Below, piece by piece: positions 24,870 through 33,535 of a DNA stretch of 64,000 nucleotides. The notes under the pieces are model-generated. The model was given only the letters and a program-made list of their open reading frames with translations. It did not search any database and was not told the origin of the DNA. The stretch's first letter is position 1. Every line of letters starts with the position of its first letter. This stretch comes from 1-14-0-10-45-29 sp964532715 (lineage in GTDB: Archaea; Micrarchaeota; Micrarchaeia; Anstonellales; Anstonellaceae): positions 1 through 64,000 of the forward strand of contig CAZHIX010000001.1 in assembly GCA_964532715.1 (NCBI GenBank), in the 5' to 3' direction. A program made the translations under genes and the position numbers.

Positions 24870-27768
24870 GTCTCGAATTAACCAGTGTGGTATTGAAATN
24901 NNNNNNNNNNNNNNNNNNNNNNNNNNNNNNNNNNNNNNNNNNNNNNNNNNNNNNNNNNNNNNNNNNNNNNNNNNNNNNNNNNNNNNNNNNNNNNNNNNNT
25001 TTTCATCACGGAGTGGAAGTATTAGTCTCGAATTAACCAGTGTGGTATTGAAATTGTAGAAAGTTTAAGAAATAAAATAGTTAGTCCTAGTCTCGAATTA
25101 ACCAGTGTGGTATTGAAATCTTTTTTGAACACTACGCCCACTATGACCATAACCGTCTCGAATTAACCAGTGTGGTATTGAAATCTCTAATCCCCAATAT
25201 CCAAGAATACCGCTATAAGTCTCGAATTAACCAGTGTGGTATTGAAATGCTGAAGACGTTGCAACTGGCGGGCTAACAGTAGCGTCTCGAATTAACCAGT
25301 GTGGTATTGAAATGCAATTAGCTTAGTTTTGTGGGTTGAGTTTTATGGTCTCGAATTAACCAGTGTGGTATTGAAATACAACTACTTCCGCACGAACAAT
25401 ATGTCCAAGCCAGTCTCGAATTAACCAGTGTGGTATTGAAATCGCCGTTTCCGTGCGGTTTTACTTCTCGTATTATGTCTCGAATTAACCAGTGTGGTAT
25501 TGAAATGCCAGCGGTCTCATTATTTTTACATTTTGCAAGCGGTCTCGAATTAACCAGTGTGGTATTGAAATCACAAGCAACACCACAAGCCCTCAATATG
25601 ACATAGTCTCGAATTAACCAGTGTGGTATTGAAATTATATTATAAATACTATATAAACAATATTATAAATGTCTCGAATTAACCAGTGTGGTATTGAAAT
25701 TGCGGAGTTCAGGCGTCAGGTAAAGTTTGGGAACGCGTCTCGAATTAACCAGTGTGGTATTGAAATTAGTTTTTTGCAAAACTGTGAAATATTGATAATG
25801 CGTCTCGAATTAACCAGTGTGGTATTGAAATCATATAACACCTCACACGTTATAGTTTCTTTTACGTCTCGAATTAACCAGTGTGGTATTGAAATTCAAA
25901 ACAGACAAAAAATATTGTATCAGTATTAAGTCTCGAATTAACCAGTGTGGTATTGAAATTAGCCCTTGCTCATAAATGTATATCTTGTATTCCTGTCTCG
26001 AATTAACCAGTGTGGTATTGAAATTTACTTTGTTTGTATTGTGCTTGCGCACAATACATGTCTCGAATTAACCAGTGTGGTATTGAAATGCAACTTGTGC
26101 CGATGTGGCGAGATGTTGCGTTAAGTCTCGAATTAACCAGTGTGGTATTGAAATTGGCAGAAGTCAAAAATTTTGTGTATGGGATGCTGTCTCGAATTAA
26201 CCAGTGTGGTATTGAAATGCAGTTGCTAATTGCAACCACTTTAAAATATTCTGCGTCTCGAATTAACCAGTGTGGTATTGAAATGTGCTACCTCGTAGCA
26301 TCACAAGGCTGTTCCTACGTCTCGAATTAACCAGTGTGGTATTGAAATGTGTCCAGTTGTTGTTGTTGGTGGTGTGGTCTCGAATTAACCAGTGTGGTAT
26401 TGAAATTTTGCAAGTATGTCTCTTAGCCCTTGCTCATAAATGTCTCGAATTAACCAGTGTGGTATTGAAATCAGTATGTTGAGTTGTGGCAGTATGCTGA
26501 GTTGTGTCTCGAATTAACCAGTGTGGTATTGAAATTAATACCTTGAAAGTATTTGACAAGATTTCCACGAGTCTCGAATTAACCAGTGTGGTATTGAAAT
26601 ACTTGGAAAAAGAGTAGTATTTCTTATCCCTTCAGTCTCGAATTAACCAGTGTGGTATTGAAATATTACGCTTGTGTATTACAAATTTATTCATCTTATG
26701 TCTCGAATTAACCAGTGTGGTATTGAAATAGTTCTGCCTGCAATTTAATTTTAGGTTCAAGTCCGTCTCGAATTAACCAGTGTGGTATTGAAATGGAGTT
26801 TGCCAATCAAGTTTTTGTGATGAAAATAAGTCTCGAATTAACCAGTGTGGTATTGAAATACGGAATACAAATAAGGGGAAGTGAAAAAGACTTTGTCTCG
26901 AATTAACCAGTGTGGTATTGAAATAGACGTAGCCTTAGAAACAGGCATAAACTGGGAAAGTCTCGAATTAACCAGTGTGGTATTGAAATGTGCTTTCCAA
27001 CGTCGTAAGACTTCCAAGCATTGGTCTCGAATTAACCAGTGTGGTATTGAAATACAAAACCTAATTGTTTTTCAAAAAACTTTGATTGTGTCTCGAATTA
27101 ACCAGTGTGGTATTGAAATGCATACACGCACGCACAAACGCACCATTACCTTTGGTCTCGAATTAACCAGTGTGGTATTGAAATTAGAAAAAAACTGGGG
27201 CACAATAGACAATACAGGAGTCTCGAATTAACCAGTGTGGTATTGAAATACGTTAGGAACAGTTTTAAGAGGCGGCGAAACCTCGTCTCGAATTAACCAG
27301 TGTGGTATTGAAATGAGGCTCCCCTGGCAAGACAGAGCTGACTGGCATTGTCTCGAATTAACCAGTGTGGTATTGAAATAAGCCCTTCACCAAGTCCCAG
27401 CTTAAGTCCGCCAAGTCTCGAATTAACCAGTGTGGTATTGAAATAGCTTTGCTGATGTGCTCATAATCCCTGTTGCTCGTCTCGAATTAACCAGTGTGGT
27501 ATTGAAATCGGGGCAACTTGACGCAACTGAGAGCATAAGCAAGTCTCGAATTAACCAGTGTGGTATTGAAATAAATAAGCATTAAGTTGCTTGTTTAGGA
27601 ATTCGCAGGTCTCGAATTAACCAGTGTGGTATTGAAATGACCGGTTATAGTATATGCCTTCGGCATGATTATTTGTCTCGAATTAACCAGTGTGGTATTG
27701 AAATCAAGCAATTTCTTCATCGCCCGGCTTTAGTTCTTGTCTCGAATTAACCAGTGTGGTATTGAAAT
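24870..27768 (+). CRISPR. Type I-B CRISPR array, 44 repeats of 30 bp
   Basis: The repeat begins GTCTCGAATTAACC and ends GTGGTATTGAAAT. I count one copy at 24870-24899 before the gap and 43 copies from 25025 to 27768. As read, all are identical, including the last. Spacers are 34-36 nt, except one of 28 nt at 26349-26376. The 3' end ATTGAAAT is the usual 5' tag of I-B crRNAs. The leader and cas operon are on the left, so the newest spacers are at the 25 kb end. The first spacer is hidden in the gap. Confidence 0.97.
24900..24999. other. 100-N scaffold gap inside the array
   Basis: Exactly 100 Ns follow the first repeat. The 55 bases before the gap (24845-24899) and the 55 bases after it (25000-25054) are identical: the end of the leader plus one repeat. 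So the gap is a placeholder, not a measured length. The same leader-repeat junction may be written twice. Confidence 0.95.
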
Positions 27769-27794
27769 CACATGCAATCGCGCGCAAAACAAAT

Positions 27795-29120
27795 CTATCT
27801 CTTGTAATCTTCAATGAATGTTATTAGCGCATATTCAAGAAATTGTTGAATACTTCTGTTCTCAAGTGCTCTGTAATAGTTTTGTTTGGTCTTCTCAAAT
27901 ATAGTCAGTGGCAAGTATCCATTCTGCTCAAGTAAATGGTTAAGTAACAATCTACCAACTCTTCCATTTCCATCTGCAAATGGATGAATAATCTCAAATT
28001 GCATATGAAAAAGAGACGCCAAAACAAATGGGTGATATTTTTTCTTATTTGTTTCTAACCACTCAACAAGCATTTTCATCCTCTCACTTACATATTGTGG
28101 GGGAGTGGTCGGACTCATAGGTTTTACATAATTGTAAATTGTTTTGTAAACACCTGGGTTTGCATCAATATCTGTCTGAATTAAAAAATGAATTTCTTTT
28201 ATAAAATCCTCACTTATTTTCTCATCTTTTTTTATTTTCATAAACTGCAAAGCTCTTCTCATATTATTTGTTTCATGCATTTCTCTTTTTGATATTCTTG
28301 AAGTTTGAATCTCATCTCTAAAAGCATCATCTACTTCCTTTTGACTCATAGTGTTTCCTTCTATACTATTTGTATTGTAAACATATTTTCTCTCCCACTG
28401 CTGTCTTATTCCAACTCCAACCTCGTGAGGCAAAGCCACTAAAAATAAAAAATATTCCTTATTTGTCTGTTCTGCCGTTTTCAAAAGCTGTTCTAATCTC
28501 AAATCAAGACTTACTGTCTTTTTCATTATCTCAATATCTGTCTGATTTACATATGCTTCATCACACATTTTGATTATTTGTGGTTCACTAGTTGTTTGAG
28601 TAGGTCTATTATCTGGTTTTTTGAGAGTTAATGTTCCAATTAAGTTATCAAAGTCTCTCAAATCAAATTTTGGTTTAAGTCCATGATAACCAAGAAGTGT
28701 TTCTACTATCGCCTCATTGATTTTAAGTGTATAAATTATTGGTCTATTTGAAATCTTGAGCACAATTCTTTTTTGAAGAGCATCTTCTTCAATAATTTTT
28801 ATATCACTATAACTTAGTTCTTTGTGGTGCGTCTTTAATTTTTTAGACAATTTCAAAAGTACCTGTTTAAATTTAGGAGTAATAAAAAAATGAAAATGTT
28901 CAGGCGCCATAGCCATGAGATTCATTATCTGATTTGGTTTTTTGCTGGGTTTATAATATGTGTATTTTCCTTCAATTTTAACTATTAATTTTTCTTTTTC
29001 AAGAGATTTTAGATAAACATAAACGTTGGGCATTAGCATATTTAGTTTTGTAGCAATCTCTTTAGGTGTAATTTCACTGCCATGCAAATATATCAATTTC
29101 AAAACACTATATTTTTTCAT
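27795..29120 (-). CDS. Fic-domain AMP-transferase with N-terminal winged helix
   Basis: A 441-residue protein. The N-terminal HTH (SVLKLIYLHGSEITPKEIATKLN) is followed by a linker and a Fic domain with the canonical motif HPFADGNGRVGRLLL. An inhibitory-type motif, TNSIEGN, precedes the Fic core, so the enzyme is probably self-inhibited. Fic proteins transfer AMP from ATP to Tyr/Thr/Ser of targets. The start at 29120 is chosen because TATA-like sequence lies just upstream; in-frame codons further up encode no domain. It ends 27 bases from the last CRISPR repeat. The HTH suggests it regulates its own promoter. Confidence 0.85.
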   Translation of the reverse strand: MKKYSVLKLIYLHGSEITPKEIATKLNMLMPNVYVYLKSLEKEKLIVKIEGKYTYYKPSKKPNQIMNLMAMAPEHFHFFITPKFKQVLLKLSKKLKTHHKELSYSDIKIIEEDALQKRIVLKISNRPIIYTLKINEAIVETLLGYHGLKPKFDLRDFDNLIGTLTLKKPDNRPTQTTSEPQIIKMCDEAYVNQTDIEIMKKTVSLDLRLEQLLKTAEQTNKEYFLFLVALPHEVGVGIRQQWERKYVYNTNSIEGNTMSQKEVDDAFRDEIQTSRISKREMHETNNMRRALQFMKIKKDEKISEDFIKEIHFLIQTDIDANPGVYKTIYNYVKPMSPTTPPQYVSERMKMLVEWLETNKKKYHPFVLASLFHMQFEIIHPFADGNGRVGRLLLNHLLEQNGYLPLTIFEKTKQNYYRALENRSIQQFLEYALITFIEDYKR

Positions 29121-29355
29121 GTATATATCTTGGGTAAATTTATATATAAAGATATTTAGAATAAGGCAAAAAAGGTGAATTCTTGCGCTATTCTTGATAA
29201 AATTATATATAAAAAATTGCATTATTACCAATCTAGTCCATGTGTACAAAGCATAGTAACGAATAAATGTCTCATGGTGATATTATTGCTACTTTAGTTC
29301 AAAGTTTACTTGCAACAAACGCACAACTTCAAATATCTCTAAATCTCAAAAGATT

Positions 29356-30237
29356 CTAGATTTCTTTTATGAGTTTCAAAAATACGGGTGTAAGCACTTT
29401 TTGCAAAAATACTTCCAAATCCTTGTGTTCAGCTGGTTTAATATACAACGCTCGTTCATGTTTTGCTTCTTGTGCCAAATATCTGAGATACTCTAAAATA
29501 TTATTTTTGCGCTGTGTAAATGTACTTGCATATATGGGTGCGCTATTTATCTGTCGTTTTATTTTATTCATAGCATTATTATCTTCTGTAAGTTTGAATA
29601 AATCAACCAACTCTTGCATATAAAATAAGTCCACCATATCTCGTGGTTTGGTCAAATCTTTACGTGTAAGTATCGCCGCGAGTTTCTCACAAACAATTTC
29701 TTTTGGGGAGTAGCAAGGAACTTTCAATTTGAGAAAATAGTCTGGTGCAACAATGGGGTGTAGTGCCAAAAGTTTTTTTTCTTCAGACTCGGACACTTTT
29801 AGTGTCTGCACTACTCGATTCTGGATACCAAAAACAATTTCCTGTGCAAAGTTGACTGACATTACTAACTTCCCACTCCCGCAAACTAAATCCCATTTCA
29901 TCAATCTTCCTCCCTGCGTGCCAAAATGTTGCCCTATTCCAACATCGATACTTGATAATGCTTCAAGATGAGATTTTTCAAATATATGATAATGATTACG
30001 ATTCTGTTTTTTTGTCCAAGCAAAATCTAAATCCTCTGAGAAACGATAATACTCCAAAAGAGTGCGCGTAATGCAAGTTCCACCTTTGAAAATAAGCTTT
30101 TCTCTAGCCTGAGAGTTAGAATAGATTTGATTGAGCACAAGTTTCTGCCATATATCCTTTTCCACCAACGTGTCAGGGTGTCTGGTTAATCGGACCAATT
30201 CTGCTGAAAATCTCTTAAGAGATGTCTCATCAACCAT
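29356..30237 (-). CDS. AbiEii-type nucleotidyltransferase toxin
   Basis: A 293-residue protein with the DUF1814/AbiEii signatures: LIFKGGTCITRTLLEYYRF with SEDLDFAW (the D-x-D metal site) and the late KPRDMVDLFYMQEL. AbiEii toxins modify tRNA 3' ends and cause reversible growth arrest. The gene follows its antitoxin with no gap. The pair is a type IV toxin-antitoxin/abortive infection system beside the CRISPR locus. Confidence 0.88.
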   Translation of the reverse strand: MVDETSLKRFSAELVRLTRHPDTLVEKDIWQKLVLNQIYSNSQAREKLIFKGGTCITRTLLEYYRFSEDLDFAWTKKQNRNHYHIFEKSHLEALSSIDVGIGQHFGTQGGRLMKWDLVCGSGKLVMSVNFAQEIVFGIQNRVVQTLKVSESEEKKLLALHPIVAPDYFLKLKVPCYSPKEIVCEKLAAILTRKDLTKPRDMVDLFYMQELVDLFKLTEDNNAMNKIKRQINSAPIYASTFTQRKNNILEYLRYLAQEAKHERALYIKPAEHKDLEVFLQKVLTPVFLKLIKEI

Positions 30238-30912
30238 TCAACCACACACCTGTTGTACTGCACGTAAAACTGCTATGTTGTATGGTTTTGGATATATTCT
30301 AATCAATTTATGTTTGAGTTTTTTGGTAACATTTGGTGATGATTGCAAAATATCTTTACATATCCTAATCGCGTATTTTTGTTTTGATTGCTTTATATCA
30401 AAGTAAAGATAATCTGTAAGTGTTCTTTCTAAAGAGCTATATCTCAACTCCCCATTTTTTTCAATACCAAACAAATAATCCTTAGTACTAGACCTTCGTA
30501 TTTTGAAATTAGTTTCACAAAAAGAGAACGCAGTCTGTTGGCGACGATTTGTAATTATTATAAATTCACTTGGACTTTGATTAATTTGTCCATTAAGATA
30601 AAGTGCAGAACTAAGACCATAATACCAGTTCTCCCCCATCGCATATGTGCACGCGCTTGCCACAATCTCAAGTGAACGATTTTTTAGAAATTTAGTGCTA
30701 AACTCATCTGGATCAAGCAAATAATAAATTCCATCAAAATGAATTGGAAGGATATATTTACCTCTTACTAATCCTTGGCGGACTATTTTTGGTTCAAATC
30801 CAAACGTTTTAGCTACTTTAGTAATCATTTTGGTATCTATAATTCTGATTTTAGATTTGGGTGTATGAGAAAGAAGTGCTCTGTAAATCAATGATACTTT
30901 TGTTTGTGCCAT
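30238..30912 (-). CDS. AbiEi-type antitoxin / transcription regulator
   Basis: A 224-residue protein placed directly upstream of the AbiEii toxin. The N-terminal winged-helix part has TKMITKVAKTFGFEPKIVRQGL and ILPIHFDGIYYLLDP. The middle reads SACTYAMGENWYYGLSSALYLNG, typical of AbiEi. It is followed by FSFCETNFKIRRSSTKDYLFG and SSLERTLTDYL. AbiEi represses its own promoter and blocks toxin action. The stop TGA is adjacent to the toxin ATG. Confidence 0.82.
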   Translation of the reverse strand: MAQTKVSLIYRALLSHTPKSKIRIIDTKMITKVAKTFGFEPKIVRQGLVRGKYILPIHFDGIYYLLDPDEFSTKFLKNRSLEIVASACTYAMGENWYYGLSSALYLNGQINQSPSEFIIITNRRQQTAFSFCETNFKIRRSSTKDYLFGIEKNGELRYSSLERTLTDYLYFDIKQSKQKYAIRICKDILQSSPNVTKKLKHKLIRIYPKPYNIAVLRAVQQVCG

Positions 30913-31129
30913 AATTGGTTTTAGATAGACATGTTTAAAAGCCTTTTTTGCTTTTATGACACACTGATACCTAAAACCAAAAGTCCTATTTTACCTCGCA
31001 TTATATCGTATTTTAGAAATTTATTACTCAAAACTAGTCGTTCCAATCTTAACCCTCAACTAAACCACGCATCAGCGGAAAACTCCCCTCTTTACGCTCT
31101 TTTTATACTTTAATTGCGCACAGTCTTTC

Positions 31130-31840
31130 ATGGTATCTGATATCTATACTCCCATCGCTCAAAATGTCTGGCAATTTGTTTGCGATAATAATTGTCAATC
31201 GCGCATTATATCCTTTGATTTGGAAACAAAAATTCAATCTCCAGATGATTTTCTAACAAACGAAACAATACTTGCAATTGGTATGGCAAGAAGAATTTCA
31301 AAAGATGAAATAGAAAAAAAGATATTTGTATTAGAAGATGAAACTGAAGGCTCACAAGAAAAATTATTAGAACAATGCGCGCAGTATCTTAATCTTGTCC
31401 GTCCACTAATTTTGGTGGGCTATAATATCTGTGGTTATGACTTTCCCCTAATGCTTCTAAAACTAAAATGGTATGAACAAATAAAAAAAAGAAAAAATCC
31501 AGATCAAAAAGCATATCTTCCAAAAGAGTATTGGGCACTAAAAGATGCGCTCACACGCTCATACATATTGGACATAATGCACCCTCTACGTTTTACTGTG
31601 GCACAATATGATAACACTACTCCAAAATATCAGAAATTAGAATACATAATATCTCATCCTATGTGTCAAAATCTAAATTTATTAAACACAAAAAAACTTG
31701 CGCATGGTTCAAGTACTCAGAACAAAGGAGAAAAAATATACCAGCTCTGGCAACAAAAACATCCAGATCTATCAAATTATCTGCAAGGTGATGTGCACGA
31801 TGTTTTAGTTTTAGCCGAAGAACTATTTTTAAAAAAATAA
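31130..31840 (+). CDS. DEDDy-type 3'-5' exonuclease
   Basis: A 236-residue single-domain protein with the DnaQ/RNase H-like exonuclease motifs: SFDLETK (motif I, D and E), LVGYNICGYDFPLML (motif II, D) and YLQGDVHDVLVLAEEL (motif III, Y-x-x-x-D). It resembles the isolated exonuclease domain of family B polymerases without the polymerase. It probably trims DNA 3' ends. It lies between two toxin-antitoxin systems, so a defence role is possible but not shown. Confidence 0.8.
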   Translation: MVSDIYTPIAQNVWQFVCDNNCQSRIISFDLETKIQSPDDFLTNETILAIGMARRISKDEIEKKIFVLEDETEGSQEKLLEQCAQYLNLVRPLILVGYNICGYDFPLMLLKLKWYEQIKKRKNPDQKAYLPKEYWALKDALTRSYILDIMHPLRFTVAQYDNTTPKYQKLEYIISHPMCQNLNLLNTKKLAHGSSTQNKGEKIYQLWQQKHPDLSNYLQGDVHDVLVLAEELFLKK

Positions 31841-31902
31841 GATTATGAAATATTCCAAGGCGGTGAATCTTCAGATACTCAATTCATTTTGTAATAATAT
31901 GC

Positions 31903-31989
31903 TGTCCAATACATTGAACATATGTCTAATTAATTAGATTATAATCTTTCAATTATATTTAAATATACATTTGTCCAATATATTAAACA
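31903..31989. promoter_or_regulatory. Duplicated palindromic operator and TATA box of the MNT-HEPN operon
   Basis: TGTCCAAT-AC-ATTGAACA (31903-31920) is a near-perfect 8-bp dyad. It recurs 69 bases later as TGTCCAAT-AT-ATTAAACA (31972-31989), overlapping the start codon. Between them TTTAAATATA (31958-31967) sits about 27 bases upstream of ATG 31989, the right place for the TATA box of a leaderless transcript. The downstream protein has an N-terminal winged helix, so self-repression at these dyads is likely. Confidence 0.7.
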
Positions 31990-32534
31990 TGTTAAATCAA
32001 TATGCAATTATACGCGCACTAGAAACAATCTCAAATCGTCCTCAATCGCCAATGTCTGTTCGCCAGCTTGCAAAGTTTGCAAAAATAAGTCCTGCAATGG
32101 CATCAATAGCTTTTGATTATTTCAAGGGTGCAGATCTAATAAAAATTGAGCAAATAGGTAGAACCTATCAGTTTCATGCTAATTTGCAAAACCCTCTCAT
32201 GCGAGAATGGAAGATTCTTTTTACATTAAATCATATTCAAAAAAGCAATTTTGTGAATTCAGTACTCAAAAAATTATCTAACGTGCAATCCATTCTTCTT
32301 TATGGGAGTAAAGCTCGTGGTGTTGATGATGAAAAAAGTGATATTGACATATTAATCATTTCTCACAATTATCCAAAGGATGTAAATTTGACTATCAATA
32401 TACCTTTTGAATCAAACATCTTAATTTATACTCCATCTGAATGGAAACAAAAATTTAGAAATAATAAAGTTTTTTATGACAATATAATATATGATTCAAT
32501 AGTTCTATACGGAACACGACCTGTGATTTTATGA
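31989..32534 (+). CDS. Winged-helix minimal nucleotidyltransferase (MNT antitoxin)
   Basis: A 181-residue protein. The N-terminal winged helix has MSVRQLAKFAKISPAMASIAF. The nucleotidyltransferase motif SILLYGSKARGVDDEKSDID carries the G-S and D-x-D residues. MNT antitoxins AMPylate or bind the HEPN toxin encoded next. The ATG at 31989 matches the TATA spacing; TTG 31971 is an alternative. It overlaps the HEPN gene by 4 bases. The fused HTH fits the operators over its promoter. Confidence 0.85.
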   Translation: MLNQYAIIRALETISNRPQSPMSVRQLAKFAKISPAMASIAFDYFKGADLIKIEQIGRTYQFHANLQNPLMREWKILFTLNHIQKSNFVNSVLKKLSNVQSILLYGSKARGVDDEKSDIDILIISHNYPKDVNLTINIPFESNILIYTPSEWKQKFRNNKVFYDNIIYDSIVLYGTRPVIL

Positions 32535-32968
32535 ACGTAGATGAATGCATAAAAAAAGGTTTATTACTCAAAATATCTCAAGATGTTCCAAAGGCGTTAG
32601 AGTCTATAAAAACTGCTAAAAAAAAGCTTGAACTTGCAAAGAATGAAAGTAAACATGGTTTGTATGAGGGTGCAATAGTGAGTGCATACACGTGCATGTT
32701 TCATTGTGCAAGAGCATTACTTTTCAAAGATGGATACAAAGAGCGAAGTCATTTTGCACTTGGAGTATATCTAAAGCAAAACTATCGTTCAAAGATAGAA
32801 TCAAGATTTCTAAATCAATTTGATTCTCTAAGATTACAACGACATGAAGTATTATATGGGTTAGAGAGAAATTCACAAGAAGATAAACAAGAAGCAATAG
32901 ACTCAGTTTTACTTGCAAATGATTTTTACATAGCAGTAAATGAAATTGTCAAATCGGAAAGCGTATAG
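32531..32968 (+). CDS. HEPN-domain toxin
   Basis: A 145-residue helical protein with EGAIVSAYTCMFHCARALLF and the R-x-x-R-H-E-x-x-Y-G motif of MNT-associated HEPN RNases. It is a paralogue of the HEPN gene at 3758-4189. The two share the A-Y-x-x-M-F-H-x-x-R-A-L-L-F and H-[DE]-V-[ML]-Y-G-L segments. Its start overlaps the MNT stop (ATGA), a coupled toxin-antitoxin pair. Confidence 0.85.
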   Translation: MNVDECIKKGLLLKISQDVPKALESIKTAKKKLELAKNESKHGLYEGAIVSAYTCMFHCARALLFKDGYKERSHFALGVYLKQNYRSKIESRFLNQFDSLRLQRHEVLYGLERNSQEDKQEAIDSVLLANDFYIAVNEIVKSESV

Positions 32969-33225
32969 TTTTTTCAGCGGTTTTTGCACCTAATGTCATT
33001 TTTAAGAAAGATAAAACTGCGTTTTTAGAGAAATTTTCTTAATGTCAGCTCTGCGAATTATATGTGTATTTTTTCTACTTGTATAAACTCATCATTTTTT
33101 AAAATCCATTTTTGTTTTTCTACAAATCCATTCATTTTGGTAATTGTGGTTTGCATATACTCACATATGGTTGTTATATTTTAACTATAATTTTTTGAAG
33201 AAATTTTATTGTACGCGCATGAAAA

Positions 33226-33299
33226 TGCGCCTGCCGGGATTTGAACCCGGAACTTAAGCTTGGGAAGCTCACATCATAACCAGGTTTGACTACAGACGC
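33226..33299 (-). tRNA. tRNA-Gly (anticodon CCC)
   Basis: A complete cloverleaf reads on the minus strand. The acceptor stem GCGTCTG pairs with CAGGCGC. The D stem is GTCA/TGAT. The anticodon stem TGAGC/GCTTA has the loop TTCCCAA, giving anticodon CCC for GGG codons. The T stem is CCGGG/CCCGG around TTCAAAT. The discriminator base is A and no CCA is encoded. No intron is seen. Confidence 0.92.
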
Positions 33300-33535
33300 C
33301 TCATTTGCTACTGAATGGTATTTCTTTACAATAGTTTATTATTTCTTCCATCAGCTCGTTTTTGAAAGTCTATTTTCTCCTTATAAATCAAGCAATAAAA
33401 ACAAAATTATATTCATAATCAGATTGGTGACTCTCATCATTTAACAAGCCAAAGCTTGAATTCAGACAGTCAAACTATCATCATTTGTTATTGTATACTC
33501 ACCAAACAATATAAACCCTAAATTAAACCAAAAAT
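33300..33535. other. Intergenic stretch holding a C/D box sRNA
   Basis: This A+T-rich stretch between tRNA-Gly and rlmH has no plausible protein frame. Its only clear content is the C/D box guide RNA at 33416-33487 on the minus strand, listed separately. Confidence 0.6.
33416..33487 (-). ncRNA. C/D box guide sRNA
   Basis: On the minus strand the order is C box ATGATGA (33484-33478), a 12-nt guide, D' box CTGA (33465-33462), a 21-nt linker, C' box ATGATGA (33440-33434), an 11-nt guide and D box CTGA (33422-33419). Both C boxes match RUGAUGA exactly. Guides of about 11-12 nt are normal for archaeal 2'-O-methylation guides. The guide before D' is UAGUUUGACUGU and the guide before D is GAGUCACCAAU. 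By the D+5 rule the targets would be a U in ACAGUCAAACUA and a G in AUUGGUGACUC. The D'-C' linker is longer than usual. Confidence 0.75.

Noticed and set aside
25318..27231. Open frames in the CRISPR array with repeating SRINQCGIEI or FNTTLVNSR blocks
   Set aside because: They are translations of the identical 30-bp repeat and have no ribosome sites or real composition.
29267..29359. A 30-codon plus-strand frame between the Fic and AbiE genes
   Set aside because: It has no ribosome site or recognisable sequence and is too short to support.
33226..33299. An intron in tRNA-Gly
   Set aside because: The cloverleaf closes completely at 74 nt with normal loop sizes.
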